Source: Microbulbifer sp. VAAF005
Lineage (GTDB): Bacteria; Pseudomonadota; Gammaproteobacteria; Pseudomonadales; Cellvibrionaceae
Length of the DNA stretch: 64,000 bases
Assembly: GCF_030012985.1 (NCBI RefSeq)
Contig: NZ_CP120233.1
Location: forward strand, 3,777,001-3,841,000
Direction of reading: 5' to 3'
In this document: positions 27,505 through 37,885 of the stretch, piece after piece
Position numbering within the stretch: the stretch's first letter is position 1
Layout: each line of letters begins with the position of its first letter
Notes under the pieces: generated by a model
Told to the model about the DNA's origin: nothing
The model's input: only the letters and a program-made list of their open reading frames with translations
Databases searched by the model: none
Position numbers and translations under genes: made by a program

Positions 27505-29754
27505 ATGACCGACACCTCTGTTTATGAGGCCACAGAGCGCCTGCCGTTAAAGGAGTACACCGAAAAGGCGTACCTGGATTACTCCATGTATGTGATCCTA
27601 GACCGCGCCCTGCCGAATATCGGTGACGGCCTTAAGCCTGTACAGCGGCGTATCGTTTACGCCATGAGCGAGCTGGGCCTGAAGAATACTGCCAAGTATA
27701 AGAAGTCCGCGCGCACCGTTGGTGATGTGATCGGTAAGTACCATCCCCACGGTGATAGTGCCGTGTACGAGGCGATGGTATTGATGGCACAGCCGTTTAG
27801 TTATCGCTACCCCCTGATTGATGGCCAGGGCAACTGGGGCTCGCCGGATGATCCCAAGTCCTTTGCCGCGATGCGTTACACCGAGTCGCGCATGGGTAAA
27901 TATTCGGAAGTGCTGCTGTCGGAGCTGGGTCAGGGCACTGTGGACTGGCAGCCTAACTTTGACGGGACCATGGATGAGCCCTGCGTACTGCCTGCGCGGG
28001 TGCCCAATATTCTATTGAACGGTACCACCGGTATTGCCGTGGGTATGGCTACGGATATTCCCCCGCATAACCTGCGCGAAGTGGTCAACGCGACTGTAGA
28101 GCTGCTGGAAAATCCCAAGGCCACAGTAGAAGAGCTGTGTGAGCATATTCTCGGCCCGGATATGCCCACTGAGGCAGAAATTATTACGCCGCGGGATGAT
28201 ATCCGTAAGATTTACACCTCCGGTCGCGGTTCTATCAAGATGCGCGCCCTGTGGAGTAAGGAAGACGGCGATATTGTCATTACTGCGCTGCCCCATCAGG
28301 TGAGCGGTGCCAAGGTGTTGGAGCAGATTGCCCAGCAGATGCAGGCGAAGAAGCTGCCCATGGTGAGCGACCTGCGTGATGAGTCGGATCACGAAAACCC
28401 GACGCGCTTGGTAATTGTGCCGAAATCCAATCGGGTGGATATGGAATCGGTGATGAATCACCTGTTTGCCACTACCGATCTTGAGCGCAACTACCGCGTC
28501 AATATGAATATGATCGGTATCGACGGGCGCCCGCAGGTGAAGTCCCTCGATAAAATCCTGCGGGAGTGGCTGACTTTCCGCGCCACTACCACCCGCCGTC
28601 GTCTGCAGTTCCGTCTGGATAAAGTTGAGAAGCGCCTGCACCTGTTGGCAGGTTTGCTGGTTGCCTTCCTCAATATTGATGAAGTGATCGAAATTATCCG
28701 TACCTGTGACGAGCCTAAGCAGGAGCTGATGGATCGCTTTGAGCTCACGGATATCCAAGCGGACTACATTCTCGATACCAAGCTGCGCCAGTTGGCACGC
28801 CTCGAAGAGATGAAGATTCGCGGCGAGCAGGCGGAGCTGGAAAAAGAGCGAGATACCCTCACCAAGACCCTGAATAGCGAGCGCCGCCTCAAGACCCTGA
28901 TCAAGAAAGAGCTTCTGGCCGCAGCTAAAGAGTTTGGCGACGATCGCCGTTCCCCGATTGTGGCTCGTGAAGAGGCCAAGGCGTTTAGTGAATCCGAGCT
29001 GCTGTCTTCAGATCCCATCACCGTTATCGTTTCTGAAAAAGGTTGGATTCGCGCGGCCAAGGGCCATGAAATTGATGCGGCAGCACTCAGTTATAAGGCG
29101 GGGGACAGTCTCGGTTTTGCCGCGCGGGGCAAGAGTAACCAGCCCGCGTTATTACTCGATAGCACCGGTCGCAGTTACTCCATTGCTTCCCACACATTGC
29201 CTTCGGCACGAGGGCAGGGCGAACCCCTCAGTGGGCGTATCAATCCCCCCTCCGGTGCCACCTTTGAGGGCTTGTTGATGGGCCCTGATGAGCAGCGAGT
29301 GTTACTGGCTTCCGATGCGGGTTATGGCTTTATCGCCAAGCTCTCTGATTTGCAGTCGCGCAATAAGGCGGGTAAAGCCATGCTGACCCTGCCCAAGGGG
29401 GCCCAGGTACTTTCCCCTCAATTGCTGGAGAGTCTCGATGACGTTCTGCTGGCAGCGGTGACCACCGAGGGGCGCATGTTGGTATTCCCTGTGACTGAGT
29501 TGCCGGAATTGTCCAAAGGCAAGGGCAATAAGATTATCAATATCACTTCGGCCCGAGCTGCGGCCCGCGAAGAGGTGGTCATTGGTGTTGCTGTATTGAA
29601 GGGCAGGGACCAACTGGTCGTTCACGCCGGTAAGCGCCATACCAAGATCAAGATCTCGGAGATGGATCACTATCGCGGCGAGCGTGGCCGGCGCGGCAAC
29701 AAGCTGCCCCGGGGCTTCCAGAAGGTCGATAAGATCGAGGTTCTGGAGAAATAG
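27505..29754 (+). CDS. parC: DNA topoisomerase IV subunit A (ParC)
   Basis: A 749-residue type IIA topoisomerase subunit that decatenates daughter chromosomes with ParE. The breakage-reunion domain has [26 protein letters not shown] and [20 protein letters not shown]. The quinolone-resistance region at residues 83-87 therefore reads D-S-A-V-Y, with the usual serine present. The catalytic tyrosine is in AAMRYTE near residue 123. The C-terminal beta-pinwheel region follows from about 500. Length and order are normal. No parE is in the window. A strong terminator lies 22 bases after the stop. Confidence 0.97.
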   Translation: MTDTSVYEATERLPLKEYTEKAYLDYSMYVILDRALPNIGDGLKPVQRRIVYAMSELGLKNTAKYKKSARTVGDVIGKYHPHGDSAVYEAMVLMAQPFSYRYPLIDGQGNWGSPDDPKSFAAMRYTESRMGKYSEVLLSELGQGTVDWQPNFDGTMDEPCVLPARVPNILLNGTTGIAVGMATDIPPHNLREVVNATVELLENPKATVEELCEHILGPDMPTEAEIITPRDDIRKIYTSGRGSIKMRALWSKEDGDIVITALPHQVSGAKVLEQIAQQMQAKKLPMVSDLRDESDHENPTRLVIVPKSNRVDMESVMNHLFATTDLERNYRVNMNMIGIDGRPQVKSLDKILREWLTFRATTTRRRLQFRLDKVEKRLHLLAGLLVAFLNIDEVIEIIRTCDEPKQELMDRFELTDIQADYILDTKLRQLARLEEMKIRGEQAELEKERDTLTKTLNSERRLKTLIKKELLAAAKEFGDDRRSPIVAREEAKAFSESELLSSDPITVIVSEKGWIRAAKGHEIDAAALSYKAGDSLGFAARGKSNQPALLLDSTGRSYSIASHTLPSARGQGEPLSGRINPPSGATFEGLLMGPDEQRVLLASDAGYGFIAKLSDLQSRNKAGKAMLTLPKGAQVLSPQLLESLDDVLLAAVTTEGRMLVFPVTELPELSKGKGNKIINITSARAAAREEVVIGVAVLKGRDQLVVHAGKRHTKIKISEMDHYRGERGRRGNKLPRGFQKVDKIEVLEK

Positions 29755-29776
29755 GCCTATCCCGGATGCAGGTCGA

Positions 29777-29804
29777 AAGGGCGGTCCTAGTGACCGCCTT
29801 TTTT
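29777..29804 (+). terminator. Rho-independent terminator after parC
   Basis: GGCGGTC (29780-29786), loop CTAGT, GACCGCC (29792-29798), then six T. Three A before the stem extend the pairing with the T run. Confidence 0.9.
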
Positions 29805-29891
29805 AATGGGGTTTTGGGATATTGATAACTCGCACATTGATGAAATAATAAGCAGGCTTATAATGAGCGGCCTTAGACAGGGAGAGCAGAT

Positions 29892-30341
29892 ATGTCCAGG
29901 GAAGACGCCGTTACTGAAATGAGTTTTGAACTACACAGTGCAGCACGGCTGCTGCGGCGAAACTTTGACCGCAGAGCCAAGGACCACGGGCTGAGTGGAT
30001 CCCGCTGGCAGGTGCTTTGGCATCTACTGCGTGAGGAGGGCCTCAAGCAGGCAGAGTTGGCCGAGCGCCTGGACCTAGCGCCGATCAGTCTGGCGCGCCA
30101 GCTGGATAACCTCCAGCAGGAGGGGCTGGTGGAGCGGAGGCCCGATCCCGAGGACCGGCGCTGTTTCCGTATTTATCTGACGGAGCAGGCAATGCCGGCC
30201 CTCGAGTTACTGGGCGGCGTAGCCCAGCAGACCCGCAGTGAGGCACTTGCGGGCTTTTCCGCCGCAGAGGTGGATCAATTGCAGTCGCTGCTATTGCGGT
30301 TGCGCAAGAACTTGACACGTGAAGAGATTGAATGTGACTGA
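29892..30341 (+). CDS. MarR family transcriptional regulator
   Basis: A 149-residue winged-helix repressor. The DNA-binding part is seen in GLSGSRWQVLWHLLREEGLKQAELAERLDLAPISLARQLDNL, shown here in two pieces: recognition helix around SLARQLDNL and wing around RRPDPEDRRCF. Long helices at both ends would form the dimer. It overlaps the membrane-fusion gene downstream, which is the usual arrangement for a repressor controlling an efflux operon, so it probably regulates that gene and itself; the inducing ligand is unknown. Confidence 0.85.
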   Translation: MSREDAVTEMSFELHSAARLLRRNFDRRAKDHGLSGSRWQVLWHLLREEGLKQAELAERLDLAPISLARQLDNLQQEGLVERRPDPEDRRCFRIYLTEQAMPALELLGGVAQQTRSEALAGFSAAEVDQLQSLLLRLRKNLTREEIECD

Positions 30342-31413
30342 AAAGCTGTCCATTAAGCTAGACCGCGCCGGGCAACGAGAGTTCGCACTCTCCTTTTTTC
30401 TGGTACTGGCCGTCCTGATAGGGGGATGGAACCTGTTGCGCGGCAGCGATATTGTCGAGACAGAGAACGCTTACGTGAAAGCGGATAAGATTTCCCTGGC
30501 GCCTGAGGTTAGTGGTGTTGTCACCCAGGTGCTGGTGAGTGCCAACCAGGTAGTGGAGAAAGGGCAATTATTGATTCAGATCGACCGCACGGCCTTCGAA
30601 CTGGCGGTGACTGAGGCGGAGGCGCGCCTGGCCCAGGTGCGCAACGAATTGCTCGCTCGTCGTTCAGAATATGCTGAAGCAGATGCAGCGTTGCAGCAGG
30701 CGCGCAAAGATGCGGACTTTTACCGCCGCCAATTGGAGCGCAATGAAAAACTGAGCAAGGTGGCGTTTTCCGAGGCGGAGCTGGACAGCGCCCGCCAGCA
30801 GCTGGAGCGCGCTCGCGCCCAGATCACCATTAATGCTGAGAAGCTCTCCAGCTTGCGCGCTGAATTGGGGGGCGACCCGAGTATTGCCCTGGAAGAGCAG
30901 GCAGATTTAAAAGTGGCTCAAGCGCAACTGGATACCGCCCGCTACCAATTATCGCGCACGCGCATTATTGCTCCCGTGGATGGCACTATCGCCAATACCG
31001 TACCCAAGGTGGGGGAGATGGCCACCCTGGGCATTAACCTGCTGCAAATGATTGGCTCCACTGGCCTTTGGGTGGAGGCCAACCTGAAAGAGACCGAGCT
31101 GGGTCGCGTGCGCACGGGCCAGCAGGCGGAAGTGACCTTGGATGCCTACCCGGATTTTGAGTGGCAGGCTCAGGTGGACAGTATGAGTCCCGCCAGTGGC
31201 AGTGAGTTTGCTTCCACACCGCCGCAGAATGCCAGTGGCAAGTGGGAGAAAGTCGTGCAGCGGGTGCCAGTGCGCCTGCGTCTTTATCCCCTCAAGGATT
31301 CTCCGCCTCTGCGCGCAGGTATGAGCGCCAAGGTACGAATTGATACCAGTGAAGACGATAAAGTGGTTTCGGCTCGTGCAACGAGCGGTGAAAGCGGCAG
31401 GGTGGTGCTTTAA
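30334..31413 (+). CDS. EmrA/HlyD-type membrane fusion protein
   Basis: A periplasmic adaptor with one N-terminal membrane helix (FALSFFLVLAVLIGGWNLL), the first barrel-sandwich half (VSGVVTQVLVSANQVVEKGQLL), a long alpha-hairpin coiled coil (about residues 85-180) and the second half (IIAPVDGTIANTVPKVGEMA) followed by the beta-barrel. This is the EmrA plan. The frame can start at GTG 30319 or GTG 30334; the latter overlaps the marR stop and has AAGAGA upstream, so I chose it. Unusually, no EmrB-like transporter follows: the next gene is on the other strand. Confidence 0.85.
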   Translation: MTEKLSIKLDRAGQREFALSFFLVLAVLIGGWNLLRGSDIVETENAYVKADKISLAPEVSGVVTQVLVSANQVVEKGQLLIQIDRTAFELAVTEAEARLAQVRNELLARRSEYAEADAALQQARKDADFYRRQLERNEKLSKVAFSEAELDSARQQLERARAQITINAEKLSSLRAELGGDPSIALEEQADLKVAQAQLDTARYQLSRTRIIAPVDGTIANTVPKVGEMATLGINLLQMIGSTGLWVEANLKETELGRVRTGQQAEVTLDAYPDFEWQAQVDSMSPASGSEFASTPPQNASGKWEKVVQRVPVRLRLYPLKDSPPLRAGMSAKVRIDTSEDDKVVSARATSGESGRVVL

Positions 31414-31477
31414 CTGGATCTGAGAGAGAGGGTTCTGGGCCCGATAGAACTCGGGCCCGAGAGCTGCACCTAGTTGC

Positions 31478-31900
31478 TTATTGAACTCGGTGCCAAGTTT
31501 GGGTGCGGTAGAGGAAGCCCAGGTAGCCGCGCAGCTTAAGGGTGTTGTCATCCTCGAGCCAGACTTTCAGGTCGTATACCTTGCCTTTTACCGGGTCGAG
31601 AATTTCCCCGTCCTCGTATTTTTTCCCTTTCTTTTCCAGCCCGCTGATGACATCCATGCCGACAATGGGCTTACCTTTCAGGTCGCCTGGGCACTTGTCG
31701 CAAACGGTGTCGTTAGGCTTCATCAGAAGATCCACTACCTTGCCGTAATACTTCCCATCCTTTTCATAGATGTTGACGATGGACTTTGTCTCTCCAGTCT
31801 CGTCATCGATAGTGCGCCAGTTGCCCAGGATATCTGCAGCACTGGCCTGCAGGGCGAACAGCAGGCCAAAAGTGGCCAGAAGCAGGTTTCTAATCATCAC
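31478..31900 (-). CDS. DUF2147 secreted protein
   Basis: A 140-residue protein with a signal peptide (MIRNLLLATFGLLFALQASA) and the DUF2147 pattern: ILGNWRTIDDETGETKSIVNIYEKDGKYYGKVV near residues 25-57, a CDKCPGDLKGKPIVGM loop, and a C-terminal YLGFLYRTQTW. These are periplasmic or secreted calycin-like barrels of unknown function. It faces the emrA-like gene convergently. Confidence 0.85.
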   Translation of the reverse strand: MMIRNLLLATFGLLFALQASAADILGNWRTIDDETGETKSIVNIYEKDGKYYGKVVDLLMKPNDTVCDKCPGDLKGKPIVGMDVISGLEKKGKKYEDGEILDPVKGKVYDLKVWLEDDNTLKLRGYLGFLYRTQTWHRVQ

Positions 31901-32080
31901 TTATTTTCCTATGTAAAGTAGGGTGACCCAGATATTACATCAAGTCACCTGCGAGGGCAGTGGGCTAGTCGTCATCAGGTAAAATCTAACAGTCAAAAAG
32001 TAGCATTTGGCCACATATCCCTGCCTTTTCTCTCTATTTGTCCCAATTTCGAGACCTTTGTGAATTACCCAAAGGCACCT

Positions 32081-33547
32081 TTAAGAGGAACAGCTCAAGG
32101 GGATACGCTTGCCGGATTCTGGCGGTGCACTGGCCCAGACTTCTCGCTCCGGGTGCTCGGCGAAGGGGGATTGCAGTAACTGGCGCAGAGTCCGCAAAGG
32201 ATGATAGTCGCCATCTTCAGCAGCCTCGATGACCTTCTGTGCCAAATAGTTGCGCAGAATGTATTTCGGGTTGACTGACAGCATGGCTAGATTGCGCTCC
32301 CGGGAGTTATTTGTCTCCCGGGTGAGGCGGCGATCATAGTGCTCCAGCCATTGATCCAGGGCGCTGTGGTAAGTGGGTTTGAGTAACTCGTGCAAAGCGC
32401 TGGCCGGACGCTCCCCCCGGTAGTGGGCCAGGGCGCGGAAAAATAGGCTGTAGTCGGCCTGGCCGTGTTGTAGCAACTTCAGCAGTTCCGAGCAGAGGGC
32501 CTGGTCGCCATCTTCTTCTTTTTCCAGGCCCAGTTTGGCCCGCATACGTTGCGCATAGGCCTCGCTTACCACCGGCTGGAATTGCTCCAGGCATTCGCGT
32601 AGGGCGTCTACACCGACAAAGGCCGACAGTGCATGGGCGAGAGCATTCAGGTTCCACAGTACGACTCCAGGCTGTTGCTCAAAGGCGTAACGGCCGGTGT
32701 GGTCGGAGTGATTGCAGATAAAAGTGGGGTCGTAGTCGTCCAGGAAGGCGTAGGGCCCGTAGTCAAAGGTGTCGCCAATAATCGACATGTTATCGGTGTT
32801 GAGCACGCCGTGGGCAAAGCCTACGGACTGCCAGGCTGCCACTAGCTCTGCACTGCGGCGTGTGGTAAAGCGCAGCAGTGCTTCAGCTTGGTCTCCCACT
32901 GCCATACCCTCTGTACCCGGTATAAAGCGTCGGCAAATAACCCCGATCAACTCCTGTAAGGCCTCCAGTTGCTTGGTGTAAAACAGGTATTCAAAGTGAC
33001 CGAAACGCACGTGGCTCTCCGCAACCCGGATCAGCATGGCCCCAGTTTCGATTTTCTCTCGGGTGACTGGTTCGTCGCTTCCAACAATGCACAGTGCCCG
33101 GGTGCTGGGAATACCGAGGCCATAGAGTGCTTCACTGGCGAGGTACTCCCGTATGGTGGAGCGCAATACTGCGCGGCCATCGCCAAAGCGGGAGTAGGGC
33201 GTTTTACCCGCACCTTTTAAATGCAGTTCCCAGTGTCGGCCTTCATTCTCGATTTCACCCAATAGCAGTGCTCGCCCATCCCCCAGGTCCGGGTTGTAGA
33301 CCCCGAACTGGTGACCGGTATATTTCATGGCAAATGGGCGGCTTCCTTTAAACAGGCGGGCGCCGCAGCCCAGCTCGGCCCAGGCGGGGTCAGATTTCTC
33401 GTTGGGATCTATTCCCAATAGTTGCAGCACAGAAGGGTTGGTATCGATTACCTTGGGGTGGCGGAAAGGAGTGGGTGCTATGGGGGTGCCAAAGGCTTCC
33501 CCCATATCCGCATAGTGGTGTTCGAGAGTGACTTCGCTCAGTTTCAT
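32081..33547 (-). CDS. selO: Protein adenylyltransferase SelO (YdiU)
   Basis: SelO is a pseudokinase-fold enzyme that transfers AMP to serine, threonine or tyrosine of proteins, with a role in oxidative stress. Visible motifs are KYTGHQFGVYNPDLGDGRALLLGE (glycine-rich and nucleotide-binding, in two parts), HLKGAGKTPYSRFGDGRAVLRS, HGVLNTDNMSI and DYGPYAFLDDYDP. I chose ATG 33547 (MKLSEV) over an upstream start at 33604. The C-terminus reads SCSS, with cysteine where some homologs have selenocysteine. About 488 residues, normal length. Confidence 0.92.
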   Translation of the reverse strand: MKLSEVTLEHHYADMGEAFGTPIAPTPFRHPKVIDTNPSVLQLLGIDPNEKSDPAWAELGCGARLFKGSRPFAMKYTGHQFGVYNPDLGDGRALLLGEIENEGRHWELHLKGAGKTPYSRFGDGRAVLRSTIREYLASEALYGLGIPSTRALCIVGSDEPVTREKIETGAMLIRVAESHVRFGHFEYLFYTKQLEALQELIGVICRRFIPGTEGMAVGDQAEALLRFTTRRSAELVAAWQSVGFAHGVLNTDNMSIIGDTFDYGPYAFLDDYDPTFICNHSDHTGRYAFEQQPGVVLWNLNALAHALSAFVGVDALRECLEQFQPVVSEAYAQRMRAKLGLEKEEDGDQALCSELLKLLQHGQADYSLFFRALAHYRGERPASALHELLKPTYHSALDQWLEHYDRRLTRETNNSRERNLAMLSVNPKYILRNYLAQKVIEAAEDGDYHPLRTLRQLLQSPFAEHPEREVWASAPPESGKRIPLSCSS

Positions 33548-33619
33548 AGCTTTTGATTGTAGGGTGAATATTCGCGTAAAACGCCAGTGTCCAGAGTGGC
33601 TCACAAGGGCCCCTGGCTC

Positions 33620-35091
33620 TTATATCGCCGTTATCTGTAGGGGCCGATTTTGTGAGCGCCAGTGTTGCTCTTCCTGCTCCAACAATTCTGCAATTGCCGG
33701 GCTATCCTCCAGCCACTGTTGATCAGCTTCCAGGTGATAGGCGTCTCCCTGGTCATATAGCTTTAAGCCGTCCAGGCTGCGTTCGGTGCGGTCCCGGTGA
33801 ATAATACATCCGAGGCGCAGGCATAACAGAAGGTCCGGGCTGGGGTGGAAGCCATAGTGTTCCCGTGGCGGTTTGATTCTTCCCCGTTGGTTGTGCACCA
33901 GATAGGCCAGGTGCTCCTGTTCACTTTTGGCAAATCCGGCCATATCGGCGTGTTTAACCATATAAGCCCCCAGCTTGCGAAAGCTACTGTGAGTTAGGGC
34001 CAGGCCGGTTTCGTGCAACTGGATAGCCCAGTGCAGTCGCACCTTGCCTTCTGGTGGGTACTGGGGGCGCAACTGCTGCAGGAGCTTGAGTGAGGTGGAA
34101 CTGACACGTTTAGCCTGGTTGGTATCTACCTGCCAGCGCTCTACCATGGCGGCAATCGTATCTGCACGTCGATCCCCGCCGTGCAAGCGCCCGGCCAAGT
34201 CGTGCACTATGCCCTCGCGGATTGCATAGGGAGAGACTTCCATACGCATAATGTCAAGTTCGCAGAATATTGCATGCAGTATCGCCAGACCGGCAGCGAA
34301 TACCGGGCGACGCTCTTCATCCAGATAGGGCAAATCCAGGTCCGCGATATGTTTGGCGGAGGAAACCCGGTGCGCAAGCTGATCGATATCCCCGCGCTTG
34401 ATCGCCTTTACTTCACCATCATTGCAAATCCTGGCAACCGCTTTGATAGTCCCGGAGCAACCGGTAACTTCCGCGCCTTCGGCAATATGCTGTAGCTCCT
34501 GCAATTCGGCCCGCGCCGCTCGCCGCGCGCGCTGGAAGTGGTTTACAGTGTTGCGGCTGATCAGGCCATCGGCGAAGAAACGTTTACTGTAGGAAACACA
34601 GCCTATATCCAGGCTTTCCAGTTGCTGTGGAGTATCACCACCGCGAACCAGCTCCGTAGAGCCACCGCCAATATCAATAATGCAGCGCAAGCGAGGGGGC
34701 CATTGGCGGCGGCGAGAACCCCAGTAAAGATCAGGCGGGCCTCCTCGATACCGCTGATAATTTCCACCGGCACACCGAGTATTGATTCCACTTCTTCCAA
34801 AAAGCCATCGGCATTGGCCGCAGCCATACGCAGTGTATTTGTACCCACAACACGCACATGGTCGAGGGGCAGTTTATCCATCACTGGTTGAAAGCGTTGC
34901 AGAGCGGTCAGGGCCCGTTCGGTTACTGCCGAGTCCAGGTGGTGGTTAATATCCAGCCCCTCGGCCAGGCGCACCATGGCTCTGTCTGTGTGCAGGCGTA
35001 CCATGCGCTGATCGCGAAATTCCGCCAGGAGCAGATGGAAACTGTTTGAGCCCAAATCTAGGGCGGCATAGCGTTCGTTTGGAGCTTGCAT
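33620..35091 (-). pseudogene. ppx: Exopolyphosphatase Ppx/GppA family, one frameshift
   Basis: Ppx removes terminal phosphate from polyphosphate. The first frame (from ATG 35091) has AALDLGSNSFHLLLAE, RVVGTNTLRMA and GIEEARLIFTGV. The second frame has IIDIGGGSTELV, GCVSYSKRFF and a long C-terminal HD-like region. They join if the G5 run on the plus strand at 34695-34699 is G6, giving NGPPRLRCIIDIGGG. Corrected length is about 490 residues, normal for Ppx. Like the other broken genes here it is probably intact. It is divergent from the tandem ppk1 genes, sharing a 385-base intergenic region. Confidence 0.85.
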
Positions 35092-35476
35092 CAATATCCC
35101 GTTGAAAGCGCTAATGTATGGAGTCGGACGCTCTATTATTCATTTTGCCACTTTTCAGTCCAATAGTGGGTGCAGTCAATATACAGCGCACCAAAAAGGC
35201 GCCACCTATAAAAGTGTTACAAAATTATTAAATATCTTTTATAAATAAAAGATATTTTTTATTTATTTGTGCCAATTTATGGACTGAAACAGTGTGGCAG
35301 AAAACTGTGAAGCCATACTAGATCGTTATATTGCTATAGGCGCTTGCTCACAGCCACATTTCAGTGGCATATTTCTTTACTTAATCTTGACCCTCAGCCC
35401 CGTGTTAAGGCTGCTTCCAGAATAATCTGGGTTTTTAAACTGCCGTCAGATACTGGGTGCGTTTTATGGTTTTGCA
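35092..35476. promoter_or_regulatory. Divergent ppx-ppk promoter region with an A/T-rich perfect palindrome
   Basis: No gene is present. It contains a perfect 12-base-pair inverted repeat, AAATATCTTTTA / TAAAAGATATTT, at 35230-35241 and 35246-35257, followed by a T-rich stretch. Because no gene ends here, this is more likely an operator or leader structure than a terminator. I could not identify a convincing Pho box. Confidence 0.45.
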
Positions 35477-37525
35477 ATGTCTAACGATGTGCCTCTATTT
35501 CCCAAAGAGTTGAGCTGGCTTTCATTTAACGAGCGTGTTTTACAGGAGGTGGAAGATGAAAGTGTGCCTGTTATTGAGCGCGTACATTTTTTGGGAATCT
35601 TCTCTAATAACTTGGATGAGTTTTTCCGTGTGCATGTTGCAGCGGTACGTCGTTTAGCAGCCTTTTCCGTTGGCGGAGAAAAGAAGGAATATTACAGTAA
35701 TCTATTGCAATCGATTAATAATCGAGTGTTGAGGTTACAGTTGCGCTATGCGAAGGCCTATAACAAAGCTTTAAAGGATCTGGCAAAGCATGATATCCAT
35801 GTGGTTAGGGAGACTTCGCTTAGCGATAACCAGCGCCAGTTTGTAGAAAGTTACTTTCACCGGGAAGTGCTGCCGGAGTTGGAGCCATTCTTTATCGATG
35901 GGCGCAAGCCCATGCCATTGATTAATGAAACCAGTATCTATTTTGCGATTGCACTTGAGTTGGATGATGGTACTGAGCGCTATGTGGCAATGGAGATTCC
36001 TACGGATACACTTCCCCGCTTTGTGGAGATTCCTCCACGGGAGGGGAAGCGGGAGAAAGTCTACATCGTTCTCGATAATATTATCCGGGGATGCCTTAAA
36101 GAAATATTTCGCCATGTGGTGCCTATCGCTAAAGCCAGCGCCTATACCTTTAAGATCAGTCGCGATGCTGAGTTGGAGTTAAGTGAAGAGGTAACCCAGA
36201 ATATTCTCGACCGAATGGAGCGCTCACTAAAAAAGAGAAAGCGCGCAGATCCGGTGCGTATGGCATACGATGGTGATATGCCTGAGGCTCTACTGGAGTT
36301 GGTGAAGAAGAAACTGAAAATGGGTCGTTATGATACCTATACCCCCGGTGGGCGTTATCACAATTCCAAAGATCTGATGAAATTCCCGGGAGAATCCGCC
36401 CGGCTTCGCTATAAGCGCCTCACACCACTGCCAGCCTTACCGAAAAATGAAAGTGTATTTTCACAGCTGTGCGCAGGGGATCGGCTTTATTATTATCCCT
36501 ATTATGACTTCCATGCGATTGTCAATTTCCTGGCATCTGCCGCACTAGACCCTCAGGTAAAAGAAATTCGGATTAATCTCTACCGGGTAGCAAAGAACTC
36601 CCGTGTAGTTGCGGCTCTGGTAAATGCGGTTCGCAATAACAAAAAAGTGACTGCGGTGGTGGAGTTGCGGGCGCGCTTTGATGAAAAGGCCAATATCCAT
36701 TGGTCCCATGAGTTGAGCGATGCCGGGGTGAATGTAGTGTATGGCATGCCCAATCTCAAAGTACATTGCAAGTTAATTTCTGTGCTTCGTCGCGAGGATG
36801 GCAAAGACCGTTTCTACAGCCATCTAGGCACCGGTAACTTTAATGAGAATACAGCGAAGGTCTATTGTGATTTTAGTTTATTGACCAATAACCAGGAGCT
36901 AGGTAGGGACGTGTACAATGTATTTGAGTTTATGCAGGCACCGCGTAAGCGCCCTTCTTTTAAACGTATTATCACTTCACCATTTTTCTATCGGGATGCG
37001 ATAACTGCAGCGATAGATCGCGAAATTGATGCCGCCCAGGCAGGGAAGAAAGCGGCGCTATTTTTCAAGTGTAATAACCTTGTGGATAGCCAGATTATTG
37101 AGCAGCTGTATCGTGCCAGTGCCGCAGGTGTAAAAATTCGTATTATCGTTCGTGGGATGTGTGCATTGGTTTGTGAAACTCCGGGCGTATCAGACAACAT
37201 TCGTATTATCAGTTTGGTAGATAAGTACCTGGAGCATGCCCGGGTCTATATTTTTCACAATGGTGGTGATGAGCTGATGTGGTTGTCTTCGGCGGACCTG
37301 ATGAAACGAAACCTGGATCAGCGAGTTGAAGTCACTTTCCCGCTTATGAATCCGGAGCACCAGGCTACAGTTCGCAAAATTATGGAATTGCAGTGGAGTG
37401 ATAATCAGAAGGCGCGGCTGATTGATGCCAAGCAAACAAATTCCAAGTTGGCTAATGGGGGACGAAAAGGTTGTCGATCCCAGGATGCCATCTATCGCTT
37501 TTTAAAGCAGCGTGAGGCGGAGTAG
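35477..37525 (+). CDS. ppk1: Polyphosphate kinase 1, copy A
   Basis: Ppk1 makes polyphosphate from ATP. The 682-residue protein has the four-domain plan: N-terminal helical domain (LSWLSFNERVLQEVED), head domain, and two PLD-like catalytic domains. The catalytic histidines are all present: KVHCKL (the phosphorylated His of the family), FYSHLGTGNFNE (His449 here, equivalent to E. coli His454) and YLEHARVYIF. RGMCALV and the downstream DNIRIISLVDK are typical. Located next to ppx and followed 360 bases later by a second ppk1. Confidence 0.95.
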   Translation: MSNDVPLFPKELSWLSFNERVLQEVEDESVPVIERVHFLGIFSNNLDEFFRVHVAAVRRLAAFSVGGEKKEYYSNLLQSINNRVLRLQLRYAKAYNKALKDLAKHDIHVVRETSLSDNQRQFVESYFHREVLPELEPFFIDGRKPMPLINETSIYFAIALELDDGTERYVAMEIPTDTLPRFVEIPPREGKREKVYIVLDNIIRGCLKEIFRHVVPIAKASAYTFKISRDAELELSEEVTQNILDRMERSLKKRKRADPVRMAYDGDMPEALLELVKKKLKMGRYDTYTPGGRYHNSKDLMKFPGESARLRYKRLTPLPALPKNESVFSQLCAGDRLYYYPYYDFHAIVNFLASAALDPQVKEIRINLYRVAKNSRVVAALVNAVRNNKKVTAVVELRARFDEKANIHWSHELSDAGVNVVYGMPNLKVHCKLISVLRREDGKDRFYSHLGTGNFNENTAKVYCDFSLLTNNQELGRDVYNVFEFMQAPRKRPSFKRIITSPFFYRDAITAAIDREIDAAQAGKKAALFFKCNNLVDSQIIEQLYRASAAGVKIRIIVRGMCALVCETPGVSDNIRIISLVDKYLEHARVYIFHNGGDELMWLSSADLMKRNLDQRVEVTFPLMNPEHQATVRKIMELQWSDNQKARLIDAKQTNSKLANGGRKGCRSQDAIYRFLKQREAE

Positions 37526-37885
37526 TATAGATCGCCAATAATGGGCTGCAGACCTTCCTTAGATTAAATGGTGACCCTTCAGTTTGTCTGTGGGGTCACA
37601 AATACCATTTGCACTGCTAACATCATTATTCTACCCAGTTTAGGCTATCACTCTTGATAGAGTGCATCTTTCCTTTATTTATTGATCCCGCTACCAAGAT
37701 AGAAACTCTACTGTTGGTTTTATAGCCGATATCACAAGGAGTGAATCCAAAAATACGCTGTCACCTTGTTCTATTATTTTATAGTTAGCCAGATTTTAAG
37801 CTCTGTACCAGTAGGGCGGATTTAGGGAGGCTGGTATTTGGATTTTGGTGATCAATAGTAGAAGCGTTGGTGAAGTGCTCTATCT
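37526..37885. other. Intergenic region between the two ppk1 copies, with a hairpin
   Basis: A broken stem pairs AAATGG and GTGACCC (37566-37577) with GGGTCAC and CCATTT (37593-37610). It may end transcription of the first ppk1. The rest of the 360 bases shows nothing I recognise. Confidence 0.4.
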
